A stretch of 64,000 bases of DNA from the NCBI GenBank assembly GCA_039808325.1, contig JBDHSU010000005.1:1-64000 (forward strand), written 5' to 3'. This document shows positions 20,663 through 27,918 of the stretch, piece after piece. A program made the translations under genes and the position numbers. Source of the DNA: JAFKKS01 sp039808325 (GTDB lineage: Bacteria; Pseudomonadota; Alphaproteobacteria; Rhizobiales; Xanthobacteraceae). The stretch's first letter is position 1; every line of letters begins with the position of its first letter. Below the pieces are notes generated by a model. It worked only from the letters and a program-made list of their open reading frames with translations, searched no databases and was not told the DNA's origin.

Positions 20663-21895
20663 CTAGGAATAGGTTGCGAGCCGCAGGCCGCTGAACTGGA
20701 AGCGGGCGGACGGGGGAAAGAAGTTGCGGTAGCTGACACGGCTATGCCCCGCCGGTGTCGCCGATGACGAGCCACGCAGCACCATCTGATTGATCATGAA
20801 CTTGCCGTTGTACTCGCCGAGCGCTCCTTCGACCGCGCGGTATCCCGGATAGGGAGAGTAGGCGCTGCGGGTCCATTGCCAGACGGCGCCGAACGCGTCG
20901 TCGATCACATTCGCGCGCGCCGCGACCTCCCACTCCATCTCGGTCGGCAGGTGCTTGCCGGCCCAGCGCGCGAAGGCGTCCGCCTCGTAGTAGCTGATGT
21001 GTGTGACCGGCGCGTGAGGCGCCACGGGGCGCAACCCGCCGAGCGTGAGGACGTGCCAGGCGCCGTCCTGCCGACGCCAGTAGCCCGGGGCCTTCCAGCC
21101 TTTCGCTTCGACGGTCGCCCAGCCTTCCGAGAGCCACAGCGTCGGTGTCTCATATCCGCCGTCGGTCATGAACTCCTGCCACGCGGCGTTGGTCACGAGC
21201 CCTTTGCCGATGGCGACCGGCTGCAACAGAACCTGATGCGCCGGCGACTCATTGTCGAAGGAGAAGCCGTCCTCCAGATGCCCGATGCGATGGATGCCGC
21301 TGCCCATCGCGACGAATTCGTCGGTTGCTTGCGTCGGCGGCGGCTGCCACTGCGCATCGTAGGTCGGGCATGTCGGATTCTGCGCGAAGGCATGCAGGAT
21401 GTCGGTGAGCAGCAGCTCCTGATGTTGCTGTTCGTGGTTGAGACCGACCTCGATGATCGGCGCGAGGCGGGCCATATCGGCGTCGCTGGCGCCGGCAATC
21501 AATGTCTCGACCGCATCGTCGACGGAGGCGCGGTAGGCTGAGACCTCTTGTGCGTTGGGCCGCGTGATAAGCCCGCGATTCGGGCGCTCGTGCCGCGGGC
21601 CGGCGGAGACGTAATAAGAGTTGAACAGAAAGGCGAAACGATCGTCGAAGGGCCTGTAGCCCGGCACATTCGGTCCAAGCAGAAATTGTTCGAAGAACCA
21701 CGTCGTATGCGCGCGATGCCATTTCGTCGGGCTCGCGTCCGGCATCGACTGCACGATCTGGTCTTCCGGCGACAGCGGCGCGGCGCGGCGCTCGGTTTCC
21801 CCTCGGACATCACGAAAGGCGGCGATCCAGCGGGCCCGGGCATCCTCGCCGGTCGAATGCGGATGGCGAGGGGCAGGCGTTACGACACTCGGCAT
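20663..21895 (-). CDS. egtB: ergothioneine biosynthesis sulfoxide synthase EgtB
   Basis: Non-haem iron enzyme that couples hercynine to a thiol substrate (gamma-glutamylcysteine or cysteine) with O2. The 410-aa protein has a DinB-like N-terminal domain with the iron-ligand motif NHEQQHQELLLTD and an upstream WHRAHTTWFFEQF histidine, then an FGE-sulfatase domain with WEVAARANVIDDAFG and the C-terminal FFPPSARFQFSGLRLA. ATG at 21895 heads the egtB-egtD operon. No egtC or egtE is adjacent. Confidence 0.95.
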   Translation of the reverse strand: MPSVVTPAPRHPHSTGEDARARWIAAFRDVRGETERRAAPLSPEDQIVQSMPDASPTKWHRAHTTWFFEQFLLGPNVPGYRPFDDRFAFLFNSYYVSAGPRHERPNRGLITRPNAQEVSAYRASVDDAVETLIAGASDADMARLAPIIEVGLNHEQQHQELLLTDILHAFAQNPTCPTYDAQWQPPPTQATDEFVAMGSGIHRIGHLEDGFSFDNESPAHQVLLQPVAIGKGLVTNAAWQEFMTDGGYETPTLWLSEGWATVEAKGWKAPGYWRRQDGAWHVLTLGGLRPVAPHAPVTHISYYEADAFARWAGKHLPTEMEWEVAARANVIDDAFGAVWQWTRSAYSPYPGYRAVEGALGEYNGKFMINQMVLRGSSSATPAGHSRVSYRNFFPPSARFQFSGLRLATYS

Positions 21896-22154
21896 GAACG
21901 GTCTCTCGGAAAATCGGATTCTACGCGGGGCGTTCGGCGCGACGCGCGGCGTGTGCGTTGTCAGCTACCGGGAGAACATGCTTCCCGGCGCAATGTTCCC
22001 ACACTATCGGAACGGCTCATCTCGCTGTCCAGGCAACGATTTTTCAGAACTGCCGCGCAAAAAAAGTGATGCTGGCGCTCATGTAGGGAGCCAAGGGGCG
22101 ATCCGGCAGGGGAAAGCGACGAAAGGCGGAGAGGTTATGGACAAGCAGGCAGGA

Positions 22155-22173
22155 TATGTTATACTATAACATA
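22155..22173. promoter_or_regulatory. Zur-like operator (perfect 9-1-9 palindrome)
   Basis: TATGTTATACTATAACATA is a perfect inverted repeat around C22164. Its core TGTTATAnTATAACA matches Zur boxes described in proteobacteria. It stands out from the GC-rich surroundings and lies 11 nt before the start of the small ORF that leads the zinc-uptake genes, so zinc-bound Zur would block the whole set (inference). Confidence 0.85.
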
Positions 22174-22184
22174 ACTCTCTGAGA

Positions 22185-22328
22185 ATGCCCATGACCCTGC
22201 CGCACCACCATCCACACCGGACCGATGTGTCGCCCTCGCTGCTGCGCGTCTCGGCCGGACAGCGACTCGCCCTCGCGGGCGTCGTTGTCGCAGCAATGTG
22301 GGCGGCTCTCTATTGGGTCATGGCATGA
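22185..22328 (+). CDS. 47-aa histidine-rich single-TM micro-protein leading the znu operon
   Basis: Small ORF MPMTLPHHHPHRTDVSPSLL continuing to a hydrophobic helix (LALAGVVVAAMWAALYWVMA) at the C-terminus. The N-terminus has four His within seven residues. Its TGA overlaps the znuC ATG (ATGA), and it begins right after the Zur-like box, so it is the first cistron of the operon by position. Function is unknown; metal binding at the membrane or simply a translational leader for znuC are both possible. Confidence 0.65.
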   Translation: MPMTLPHHHPHRTDVSPSLLRVSAGQRLALAGVVVAAMWAALYWVMA

Positions 22329-23098
22329 GCGTGGCTGCCGATCCGGCCAATAAGGGAGCGGCGCTGCGTTTCCGGGATGTGACGCTCGGCTACGATCGCC
22401 ATCCGGCGGTGCATCATCTCGACGGAAGGGTGGAGCGCGGCGCATTGATGGCCCTGGTCGGCCCGAACGGCGCCGGAAAGTCCACATTTTTCAAGGGCGT
22501 GGTCGGATTGCTGAGGCCACTCGCCGGCCTTATCGAGCGCGGCGGTGTCGCCGACGCCGACATCGCCTATCTGCCACAGGCGGCAGATATCGATCGGTCC
22601 TTCCCGATCAATGTCTATGACCTCGTCGCCATGGGCCTGTGGCGCCGTGCCGGTTTGTTCGGCGGCATCGGCCGCGCCGAAGCGCATCGAATTCACGAGG
22701 CGATCGCCGCCGTCGGCCTGACGGGGTTTGAAGCGCGGCCGATCGGCACGCTTTCGGGCGGGCAGATGCAGCGTGCGCTGTTCGCGCGCCTCTTGTTGCA
22801 GGACGCGCGGCTGATCCTGCTCGATGAGCCGTTCACGGCCATCGACGCCAAGACCTCGTCCGACCTGTTCGATCTTGTGCATCGCTGGCACCGCGAGGAG
22901 CGCACCGTCATCGCCGCGCTGCATGATATCGAACTGGTGCGGCAGAATTTCCCGCAGACGCTTCTGCTCGCGCGCGAACCGGTCGCTTGGGGGGTGACGA
23001 AAGACGTTCTCACGGCGGAAAACCTCCTTGCCGCGCGGCGCATGTGCGAGGCGTTCGACGAGAGTGCGACCGCCTGCGCCCACCATGCGGTGGCTTAA
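22325..23098 (+). CDS. znuC: zinc/manganese ABC transporter ATP-binding protein
   Basis: 257-aa ATPase of a metal ABC importer: Walker A VGPNGAGKSTFF, signature LSGGQMQRALFARLL, Walker B LILLDEPFTAID, and the H-loop ALHDIELV. ATG at 22325 overlaps the stop of the 47-aa micro-ORF. The Zur-like operator upstream points to zinc rather than manganese. The permease gene follows after a 113-nt spacer that holds a palindrome. Confidence 0.92.
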   Translation: MSVAADPANKGAALRFRDVTLGYDRHPAVHHLDGRVERGALMALVGPNGAGKSTFFKGVVGLLRPLAGLIERGGVADADIAYLPQAADIDRSFPINVYDLVAMGLWRRAGLFGGIGRAEAHRIHEAIAAVGLTGFEARPIGTLSGGQMQRALFARLLLQDARLILLDEPFTAIDAKTSSDLFDLVHRWHREERTVIAALHDIELVRQNFPQTLLLAREPVAWGVTKDVLTAENLLAARRMCEAFDESATACAHHAVA

Positions 23099-23134
23099 GT
23101 CGCTCATGCGCAAGGCACGGACTTTCGACAGTTC

Positions 23135-23157
23135 ACCTCTCCCCTCGAGGGGGAGGT
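23135..23157. repeat. palindrome in the znuC-znuB spacer
   Basis: ACCTCTCCCCTCGAGGGGGAGGT contains the perfect 12-bp palindrome CCCCTCGAGGGG. It belongs to the family seen at 9543 and 17657. Being inside an operon it could stabilise or attenuate the mRNA; this is not shown. Confidence 0.7.
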
Positions 23158-23211
23158 CGATCAGTGTCCTCCCCAACGATCCCGCTCAAGAGAGGAGGGC
23201 GCGAGCCCTGC

Positions 23212-24099
23212 ATGGGACGACCCGCCATGACCCCTGACGACGTCTTCATCGCGCCCTTCGTCGAGTTCGACTTCATGCGCCGCGCGCTGGCCGGCACCGT
23301 GGTGCTCGCCTTCGGCGCGGCGCCTGTCGGCGTGTTCCTGATGCTGCGGCGGATGAGCCTGGTCGGCGACGCCATGGCGCATGCGATCCTGCCTGGCGCA
23401 GCGCTCGGCTTCCTCACCGCCGGGCTCAACGTCTTCGCGATGACGGCGGGCGGCATCGCCGCCGGCGTTGTCGTCGCGGTGCTGACGGGTATCGTCGCGC
23501 GCGCGACCGACTTGAAGGAGGACGCCTCGCTTGCGGCGTTCTATCTCGTCTCGCTCGCGCTCGGCGTCACCATCGTCTCGGTGAAGGGCACGAACATCGA
23601 TCTGCTGCACGTATTGTTCGGCACGGTGCTGGCGCTCGACAACGCGACGCTGATCCTCATCGGCGCCATCACCTCGGCAACCCTCGCCGTGTTCGCCTTG
23701 ATCTACCGGCCGCTCGTGCTCGAGTGCGTCGATCCCGGATTCCTGCGCTCGGTCAGCCGTTCCGGCGGCCCGGCGCATATCGCCTTCCTCCTGCTCGTCG
23801 TGCTCAATCTCGTCGCCGGCTTCCACGCGCTCGGCACCCTGCTTGCCGTCGGGTTGATGATGCTGCCGGCGATCGCCGCGCGCTTCTGGACCCGCGACAT
23901 CACGCTGATGATCGTTCTTGCCGTCGCGAGCGCGATCGTCTCCGGCGTCATCGGTCTGCTCGTCTCGTTCCATGCGTCGGTGCCGTCCGGGCCCGCGATC
24001 ATTCTCGTCGCCGGCGCGCTGTGCGTTGCCTCGGGGCTGTTCGGCACCGTCGGCGGCGTCGTCTGGAGAGCGTTTCCAGGGCGTCATCTCGAAGCTTGA
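23212..24099 (+). CDS. znuB: zinc ABC transporter permease
   Basis: 295-aa ABC-3 family permease with about eight hydrophobic segments. Diagnostic blocks: RRMSLVGDAMAHAILPGAAL near the N-terminus and HALGTLLAVGLMMLPAIAAR near the C-terminus. The ATG at 23212 has GAGGAGGG 12 nt upstream; an ATG at 23227 is an alternative. It lies between znuC and znuA, all on the plus strand. Confidence 0.92.
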   Translation: MGRPAMTPDDVFIAPFVEFDFMRRALAGTVVLAFGAAPVGVFLMLRRMSLVGDAMAHAILPGAALGFLTAGLNVFAMTAGGIAAGVVVAVLTGIVARATDLKEDASLAAFYLVSLALGVTIVSVKGTNIDLLHVLFGTVLALDNATLILIGAITSATLAVFALIYRPLVLECVDPGFLRSVSRSGGPAHIAFLLLVVLNLVAGFHALGTLLAVGLMMLPAIAARFWTRDITLMIVLAVASAIVSGVIGLLVSFHASVPSGPAIILVAGALCVASGLFGTVGGVVWRAFPGRHLEA

Positions 24100-24111
24100 A
24101 GGAGGTCATTC

Positions 24112-25035
24112 ATGCTGCATCGCCGCCGCGCACTTTTCGTTCTCGGGGCAATGGTCCTCGCGGTTGCGCCCGTTGCGGCGCAGGAAAAATCCTCGCCGGC
24201 AAAGCTCAATGTCGTCGCCTCGTTCTCGATTCTCGGCGATCTCGTCGCCAATGTCGGCGGTGATCGTATCGCTCTGAAGGTTCTTGTCGGTCCGAACAGC
24301 GACGCGCATGTCTTCGCGCCGTCGCCGGCGGATGCGAAGACACTCGCTGCCGCCAAGCTGGTCTTCGTCAACGGCCTCGGCTTCGAGGGCTGGATGACGC
24401 GCCTGGTCAAAGCCTCCGGGAGCAAGGCGCCGCTCGTCGTCGCGACGAAAGGAATCGCGCCGCGCAAGATGGAGGCCGAGGAACATCACGGCCACGACCA
24501 CGCGGAAGAAACCGATCCGCATGCCTGGCAGTCGGTGGCGAACGCCAAGGTCTACGTCGCCAACATTCGCGACAGCTTCATTGCCGCCGACCCTGCCGGC
24601 AAGGAAATCTACGAGAAGAACGCCGCCGCCTATCTCGCCAAGCTTGACGCGATGGAGCAAGAGGTCCGCGACGCCGTCGCCCGCATCGCGCCGGAACGCC
24701 GCCGCATCATCACGACGCACGATGCCTTCGGCTATTTCGGCGCCGCCTACGGCGTTGAGTTCATCGCGCCGCAGGGCGTATCGACCGAATCGGAAGCCTC
24801 CGCCAAGGACGTTGCCCGCATCGTGCGTCAGATCAAGAAACTGAAGGTGCCGGCGGTCTTCCTGGAGAACGTGACCGACCCGCGGCTGGTGAAGCGGATC
24901 GCCGATGAGACCGGGGCGAAGATCGGCGGCACGCTCTATTCCGACGCCTTGACCGCGCCGGACGGCGCGGCGCCGACCTATCTCGACATGATGCGCCACA
25001 ATATTCGCACGCTCTCCGCCGCGTTGATGAGCTGA
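24112..25035 (+). CDS. znuA: zinc ABC transporter substrate-binding protein
   Basis: 307-aa exported cluster A-I metal-binding protein. A signal peptide (about residues 1-24, ending VAPVAAQ) is followed by LNVVASFSILGDLVANVGGD. A short His-rich loop EEHHGHDHAEETDPHAW is typical of zinc-specific ZnuA. Further ligands appear in TTHDAFGYFG and DALTAPDG. ATG at 24112 follows GAAGGAGG closely, 12 nt after znuB. It completes the znuC-znuB-znuA set. Confidence 0.94.
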   Translation: MLHRRRALFVLGAMVLAVAPVAAQEKSSPAKLNVVASFSILGDLVANVGGDRIALKVLVGPNSDAHVFAPSPADAKTLAAAKLVFVNGLGFEGWMTRLVKASGSKAPLVVATKGIAPRKMEAEEHHGHDHAEETDPHAWQSVANAKVYVANIRDSFIAADPAGKEIYEKNAAAYLAKLDAMEQEVRDAVARIAPERRRIITTHDAFGYFGAAYGVEFIAPQGVSTESEASAKDVARIVRQIKKLKVPAVFLENVTDPRLVKRIADETGAKIGGTLYSDALTAPDGAAPTYLDMMRHNIRTLSAALMS

Positions 25036-25105
25036 GACCGCCGTCCGTCCGGGACGCGCCGAGAGGCGCGGGCCGGAATCGACAATCGTCGGCGCTGCGG
25101 TGTGT

Positions 25106-25138
25106 AATCCGGGGTCGCGGCCTTGCGGCGCCCCGGAA
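25106..25138. repeat. GC-rich inverted repeat, TCCGGGG/CCCCGGA type
   Basis: Stem TCCGGGG/CCCCGGA with GTCGCGGCC-like interior, in the gap between the convergent znuA and TerC genes. A related element ends the window (63808-63910). Confidence 0.55.
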
Positions 25139-25147
25139 TGACGGGGA

Positions 25148-25765
25148 TTAGCTTTGCGGCCAAACCTCCAGCACGCCGCGATAGATCATCTCTCCGGCGA
25201 CGTAGAGGATGACCGCGAGACCGAGATAGGCGATCCAGCGGTGCTTGTGCAGGAGCTTCGCGATGAACGCCGCCGCGACGCCCATCATCGCGATCGATAA
25301 TCCAAGCCCGATGACCAGTACGGAAGGATGCTCGCGCGCCGCGCCCGCCACCGCGAGCACGTTGTCGAGCGACATCGACACGTCGGCGATGATGATCTGC
25401 CAGGTGGCTTGCGTCAGCGTCTTGGGCGGAGCGCCGCTCTCGCGCGTCCCGCCCGCCGCAGCGTCATCGTCCCGATGGTCCGCGCGCAGCTCGCGCCACA
25501 TCTTCCAGCACACCCAAAGGAGCAGCAAACCGCCCGCGAGCAGCAGGCCGACGATCTGCAACAGTTGCGTGGTGAGCGCGGCGAAGACGATGCGCAGCAC
25601 GGTGGCCGCGACGATGCCGATGAGGATGGCCTTTCCGCGCTGCTCTTTCGGCAGGCCGGCGGCGGCAAGGCCGATGACGACGGCGTTATCGCCGGCGAGC
25701 ACCAGGTCGATGATGATGACTTGAACGAGAGCGGTGAGGACTTCAGGCGTGACGAGGTCGAACAT
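25148..25765 (-). CDS. TerC family integral membrane protein (YjbE-type)
   Basis: 205 aa with about six to seven TM helices. The family hallmark is IIIDLVLAGDNAVVIGLAAA in the first helix and ADVSMSLDNVLAVAGAA in the middle; paired Asp/Asn residues in the membrane are thought to bind metal ions. The TerC family has been linked to manganese efflux and to metalation of exported proteins. ATG at 25765. It is convergent with znuA, so it sits in a metal-themed neighbourhood, but it is transcribed separately. Confidence 0.9.
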   Translation of the reverse strand: MFDLVTPEVLTALVQVIIIDLVLAGDNAVVIGLAAAGLPKEQRGKAILIGIVAATVLRIVFAALTTQLLQIVGLLLAGGLLLLWVCWKMWRELRADHRDDDAAAGGTRESGAPPKTLTQATWQIIIADVSMSLDNVLAVAGAAREHPSVLVIGLGLSIAMMGVAAAFIAKLLHKHRWIAYLGLAVILYVAGEMIYRGVLEVWPQS

Positions 25766-25982
25766 TGGAACGGGCTACCCTTGTTTGAGGGGAGCGGCCG
25801 CTTGCGACAGATGAACGATCCGGCAAAGGCGCGGGCTGCGCGTCTATGCCGTCACTCGAAAGGGCCACTCCAACTGAAATTCCAGTCCGACATCGCAGCC
25901 GCATGGCTGCCAGAGGGGCCCGGCCTGGTTGTGCGCGATCAGCGATCGCGCACGCCTGGACATCGTTTTGGTGTGTCCTCCT

Positions 25983-26317
25983 CTAGTGCGTGGCGGCCCG
26001 CCGCTCGAACAGACGCTCGAACAGCAGCGCCGCATTCTCCGGTTCACCGAAGAACGACGCGGCACACCCGGTCAAAACCAGACCTCCCGCGACATCCCAG
26101 AGATTCGGGTTCGGCGTCGTCCGCCCTGTACGGAATCCGAAGGCAGCAGGGCCGCGATCGCCGCTGCGGCAAACAGCAACACGCTGAGCGCGGTGAGCGC
26201 CAGATCGGAATCGAGGGCCAGCACGATCAGGGCGGCAGGCAGGCCGACACCGATGCTCATCAGCCAAAGCCATCCTGAGGACGGCGCGGGTCCCTTGCTG
26301 AGCAAATATTGGATCAT
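25983..26317 (-). pseudogene. small two/three-TM membrane protein gene with probable frameshift
   Basis: An ATG at 26317 with a strong ribosome site (GGGAGGAGG) starts MIQYLLSKGPAPSSGWLWLM, then two hydrophobic stretches, but the frame ends at 26072 in an arginine-rich run that does not look coding. In the neighbouring frame a protein-like tail (PNPNLWDVAGGLVLTGCAAS, then FFGEPENAALLFERLFERR) runs to a stop at 25983 but has no start of its own. A one-base loss near 26100-26130 would explain both halves, giving about 111 aa originally. The alternative is a genuine 81-aa protein (26072-26317) with an unrelated shadow frame, or a sequencing error. Function unknown. Confidence 0.55.
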
Positions 26318-26687
26318 GGCCGACCGCCTCCTCCCTATAAGTGCAGCCAGTCTCATCCGACGAAACACCCGCGAACCCGTCGGCACAACGCGACCATGCG
26401 CCGCGCCGTACCCCTTTGGACTGCGGCGGGCTCGTTAGCATCTTATTAATGATGGTAGAGAATCGACTTAAGATTTTGTAATCGCTGCATTTATGTCGAG
26501 TCGTCGACGATGGGCGCGAAGCCGGGTGGCCGACGCTGGGCCGGAGAAGAAGGGAAGCGAGCGGCGCCGTCGCGTCATGCCGTGAGATGAAGCCGGATCG
26601 CCGGGACACGCCCGGCAGGGATCGATCGGCCGGGCTGGCCGGCTCCCCGGCGAGGCTATATATGCGGTTCGCCTATGGAGTAATCGC
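26318..26687. other. gene-free stretch upstream of the COG0523 GTPase
   Basis: 370 nt without a convincing gene. The part from about 26430 to 26500 is much more AT-rich than its surroundings and may carry promoters. No Zur-like palindrome comparable to the one at 22155 was found here. Confidence 0.5.
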
Positions 26688-27782
26688 ATGCCCGCCGAGA
26701 CTGCTTCCGCTACATCCGAAAAGATCCCCGTCACTGTCATCACCGGTTATCTCGGCGCGGGCAAGACGACGCTGCTCAACCGCATCCTCTCCGAGCCGCA
26801 CGGCAAGAAGTTCGCCGTGATCGTCAACGAGTTCGGCGAGATCGGCATCGACAACGACATCATCGTGAACGCCGACGAAGAGGTGTTCGAGATGAATAAC
26901 GGCTGCGTCTGCTGCACGGTGCGCGGCGACCTCATCCGCATCCTCGAAGGGCTGATGCGGCGCAAGGGCAAGTTCGACGGCATCATCGTCGAGACGACGG
27001 GCCTTGCGGACCCCGCGCCGGTCGCGCAGACCTTCTTCATGGACGACAATGTCGGGGCGAAAACCAAGCTCGACGCGGTCGTCACGGTCGCTGACGCCAA
27101 GTGGCTGAAGGATCGGCTGAAGGACGCGCCGGAGGCGAAGAATCAGGTCGCGTTCGCGGACGTCATCATCCTCAACAAGAGCGATCTTGTTTCACCCGAG
27201 GAGCTGCGCGACGTCGAGATGCGCATCCGCGCCATCAATCCTTACGCCAAGCTGCACAAGACCGAGCGCTGCGCCATCGCGCTGCCCGAGGTGGTCGGCC
27301 GTAACGCCTTCGATCTTGAGCGTATCCTCGAGATCGAGCCGGCATTCCTCGAAGCCGAGGAGGAACACGACCATCACCACCACGGCCACGATCATGACCA
27401 CCACCACGACCATGACCACCATCACCACGAGCATAACGGCCACGGTCATGGCGCCGCCGGCGGCGGGCTGAAGCACTATCACGACGAGGAGATGCAGTCG
27501 GTCGCGCTCAAAACCGACAAGCCGCTCGATCCCGATCGCTTTTTTCCCTGGATTCAAGACCTGACGCAGCGCGAGGGCCCGAACATCCTGCGCTGCAAGG
27601 GCATCCTCTCGTTCAGGGACGACCCGCAGCGCTTCGTGTTCCAGGGCGTGCACATGATCCTGGACGGCAGCCCGCAGCGCGACTGGCGTGCCGACGAGAA
27701 GCGCGAGAGCCGCATCGTCTTCATCGGGCGGCACTTGCCGGAAGAGATCATCCGCAACGGCTTTGAGTCGTGCATTGCGTGA
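26688..27782 (+). CDS. COG0523/CobW-family GTPase with long His-rich linker (putative metallochaperone)
   Basis: 364-aa cytoplasmic G3E GTPase. Walker A GYLGAGKTTLL (residues 20-30), the family metal motif NGCVCCTVRGD (CXCC at about 73-76), VNEFGEIGID and the base motif ILNKSDL are all present. Between the GTPase and CobW_C domains lies a His/Asp-rich stretch (about residues 224-260), beginning EEEHDHHHHGHDHDHHH, with over 20 His. The C-terminal domain ends HLPEEIIRNGFESC. Family members insert or allocate Zn, Co or Ni; zinc is favoured here by the histidine stretch and nearby znu genes (inference). Confidence 0.92.
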   Translation: MPAETASATSEKIPVTVITGYLGAGKTTLLNRILSEPHGKKFAVIVNEFGEIGIDNDIIVNADEEVFEMNNGCVCCTVRGDLIRILEGLMRRKGKFDGIIVETTGLADPAPVAQTFFMDDNVGAKTKLDAVVTVADAKWLKDRLKDAPEAKNQVAFADVIILNKSDLVSPEELRDVEMRIRAINPYAKLHKTERCAIALPEVVGRNAFDLERILEIEPAFLEAEEEHDHHHHGHDHDHHHDHDHHHHEHNGHGHGAAGGGLKHYHDEEMQSVALKTDKPLDPDRFFPWIQDLTQREGPNILRCKGILSFRDDPQRFVFQGVHMILDGSPQRDWRADEKRESRIVFIGRHLPEEIIRNGFESCIA

Positions 27783-27816
27783 TTGCAAGAATGGCCGCTG
27801 CTCGCCACTCATGACC

Positions 27817-27918
27817 CGTCATCCTGAGGCGCTCGCGAAGCAAGCCTCGAAGGACGGCCGCCGAGGCCGTGCATCGTTCCGGACTCGGCGCATTGCGCCT
27901 CGCACCTCGGGATGACGG
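27817..27918. repeat. dispersed palindromic element, GTCATCCTGAGG family (copy 1)
   Basis: Starts GTCATCCTGAGGCGCTCGCG and ends GCACCTCGGGATGACGG, so the ends are inverted repeats, with nested GCCTCGAAGGA-type segments inside. The ATG of the following flavoprotein gene (27912) lies inside its right end. Other copies are at 29231 and 52140. Confidence 0.85.
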
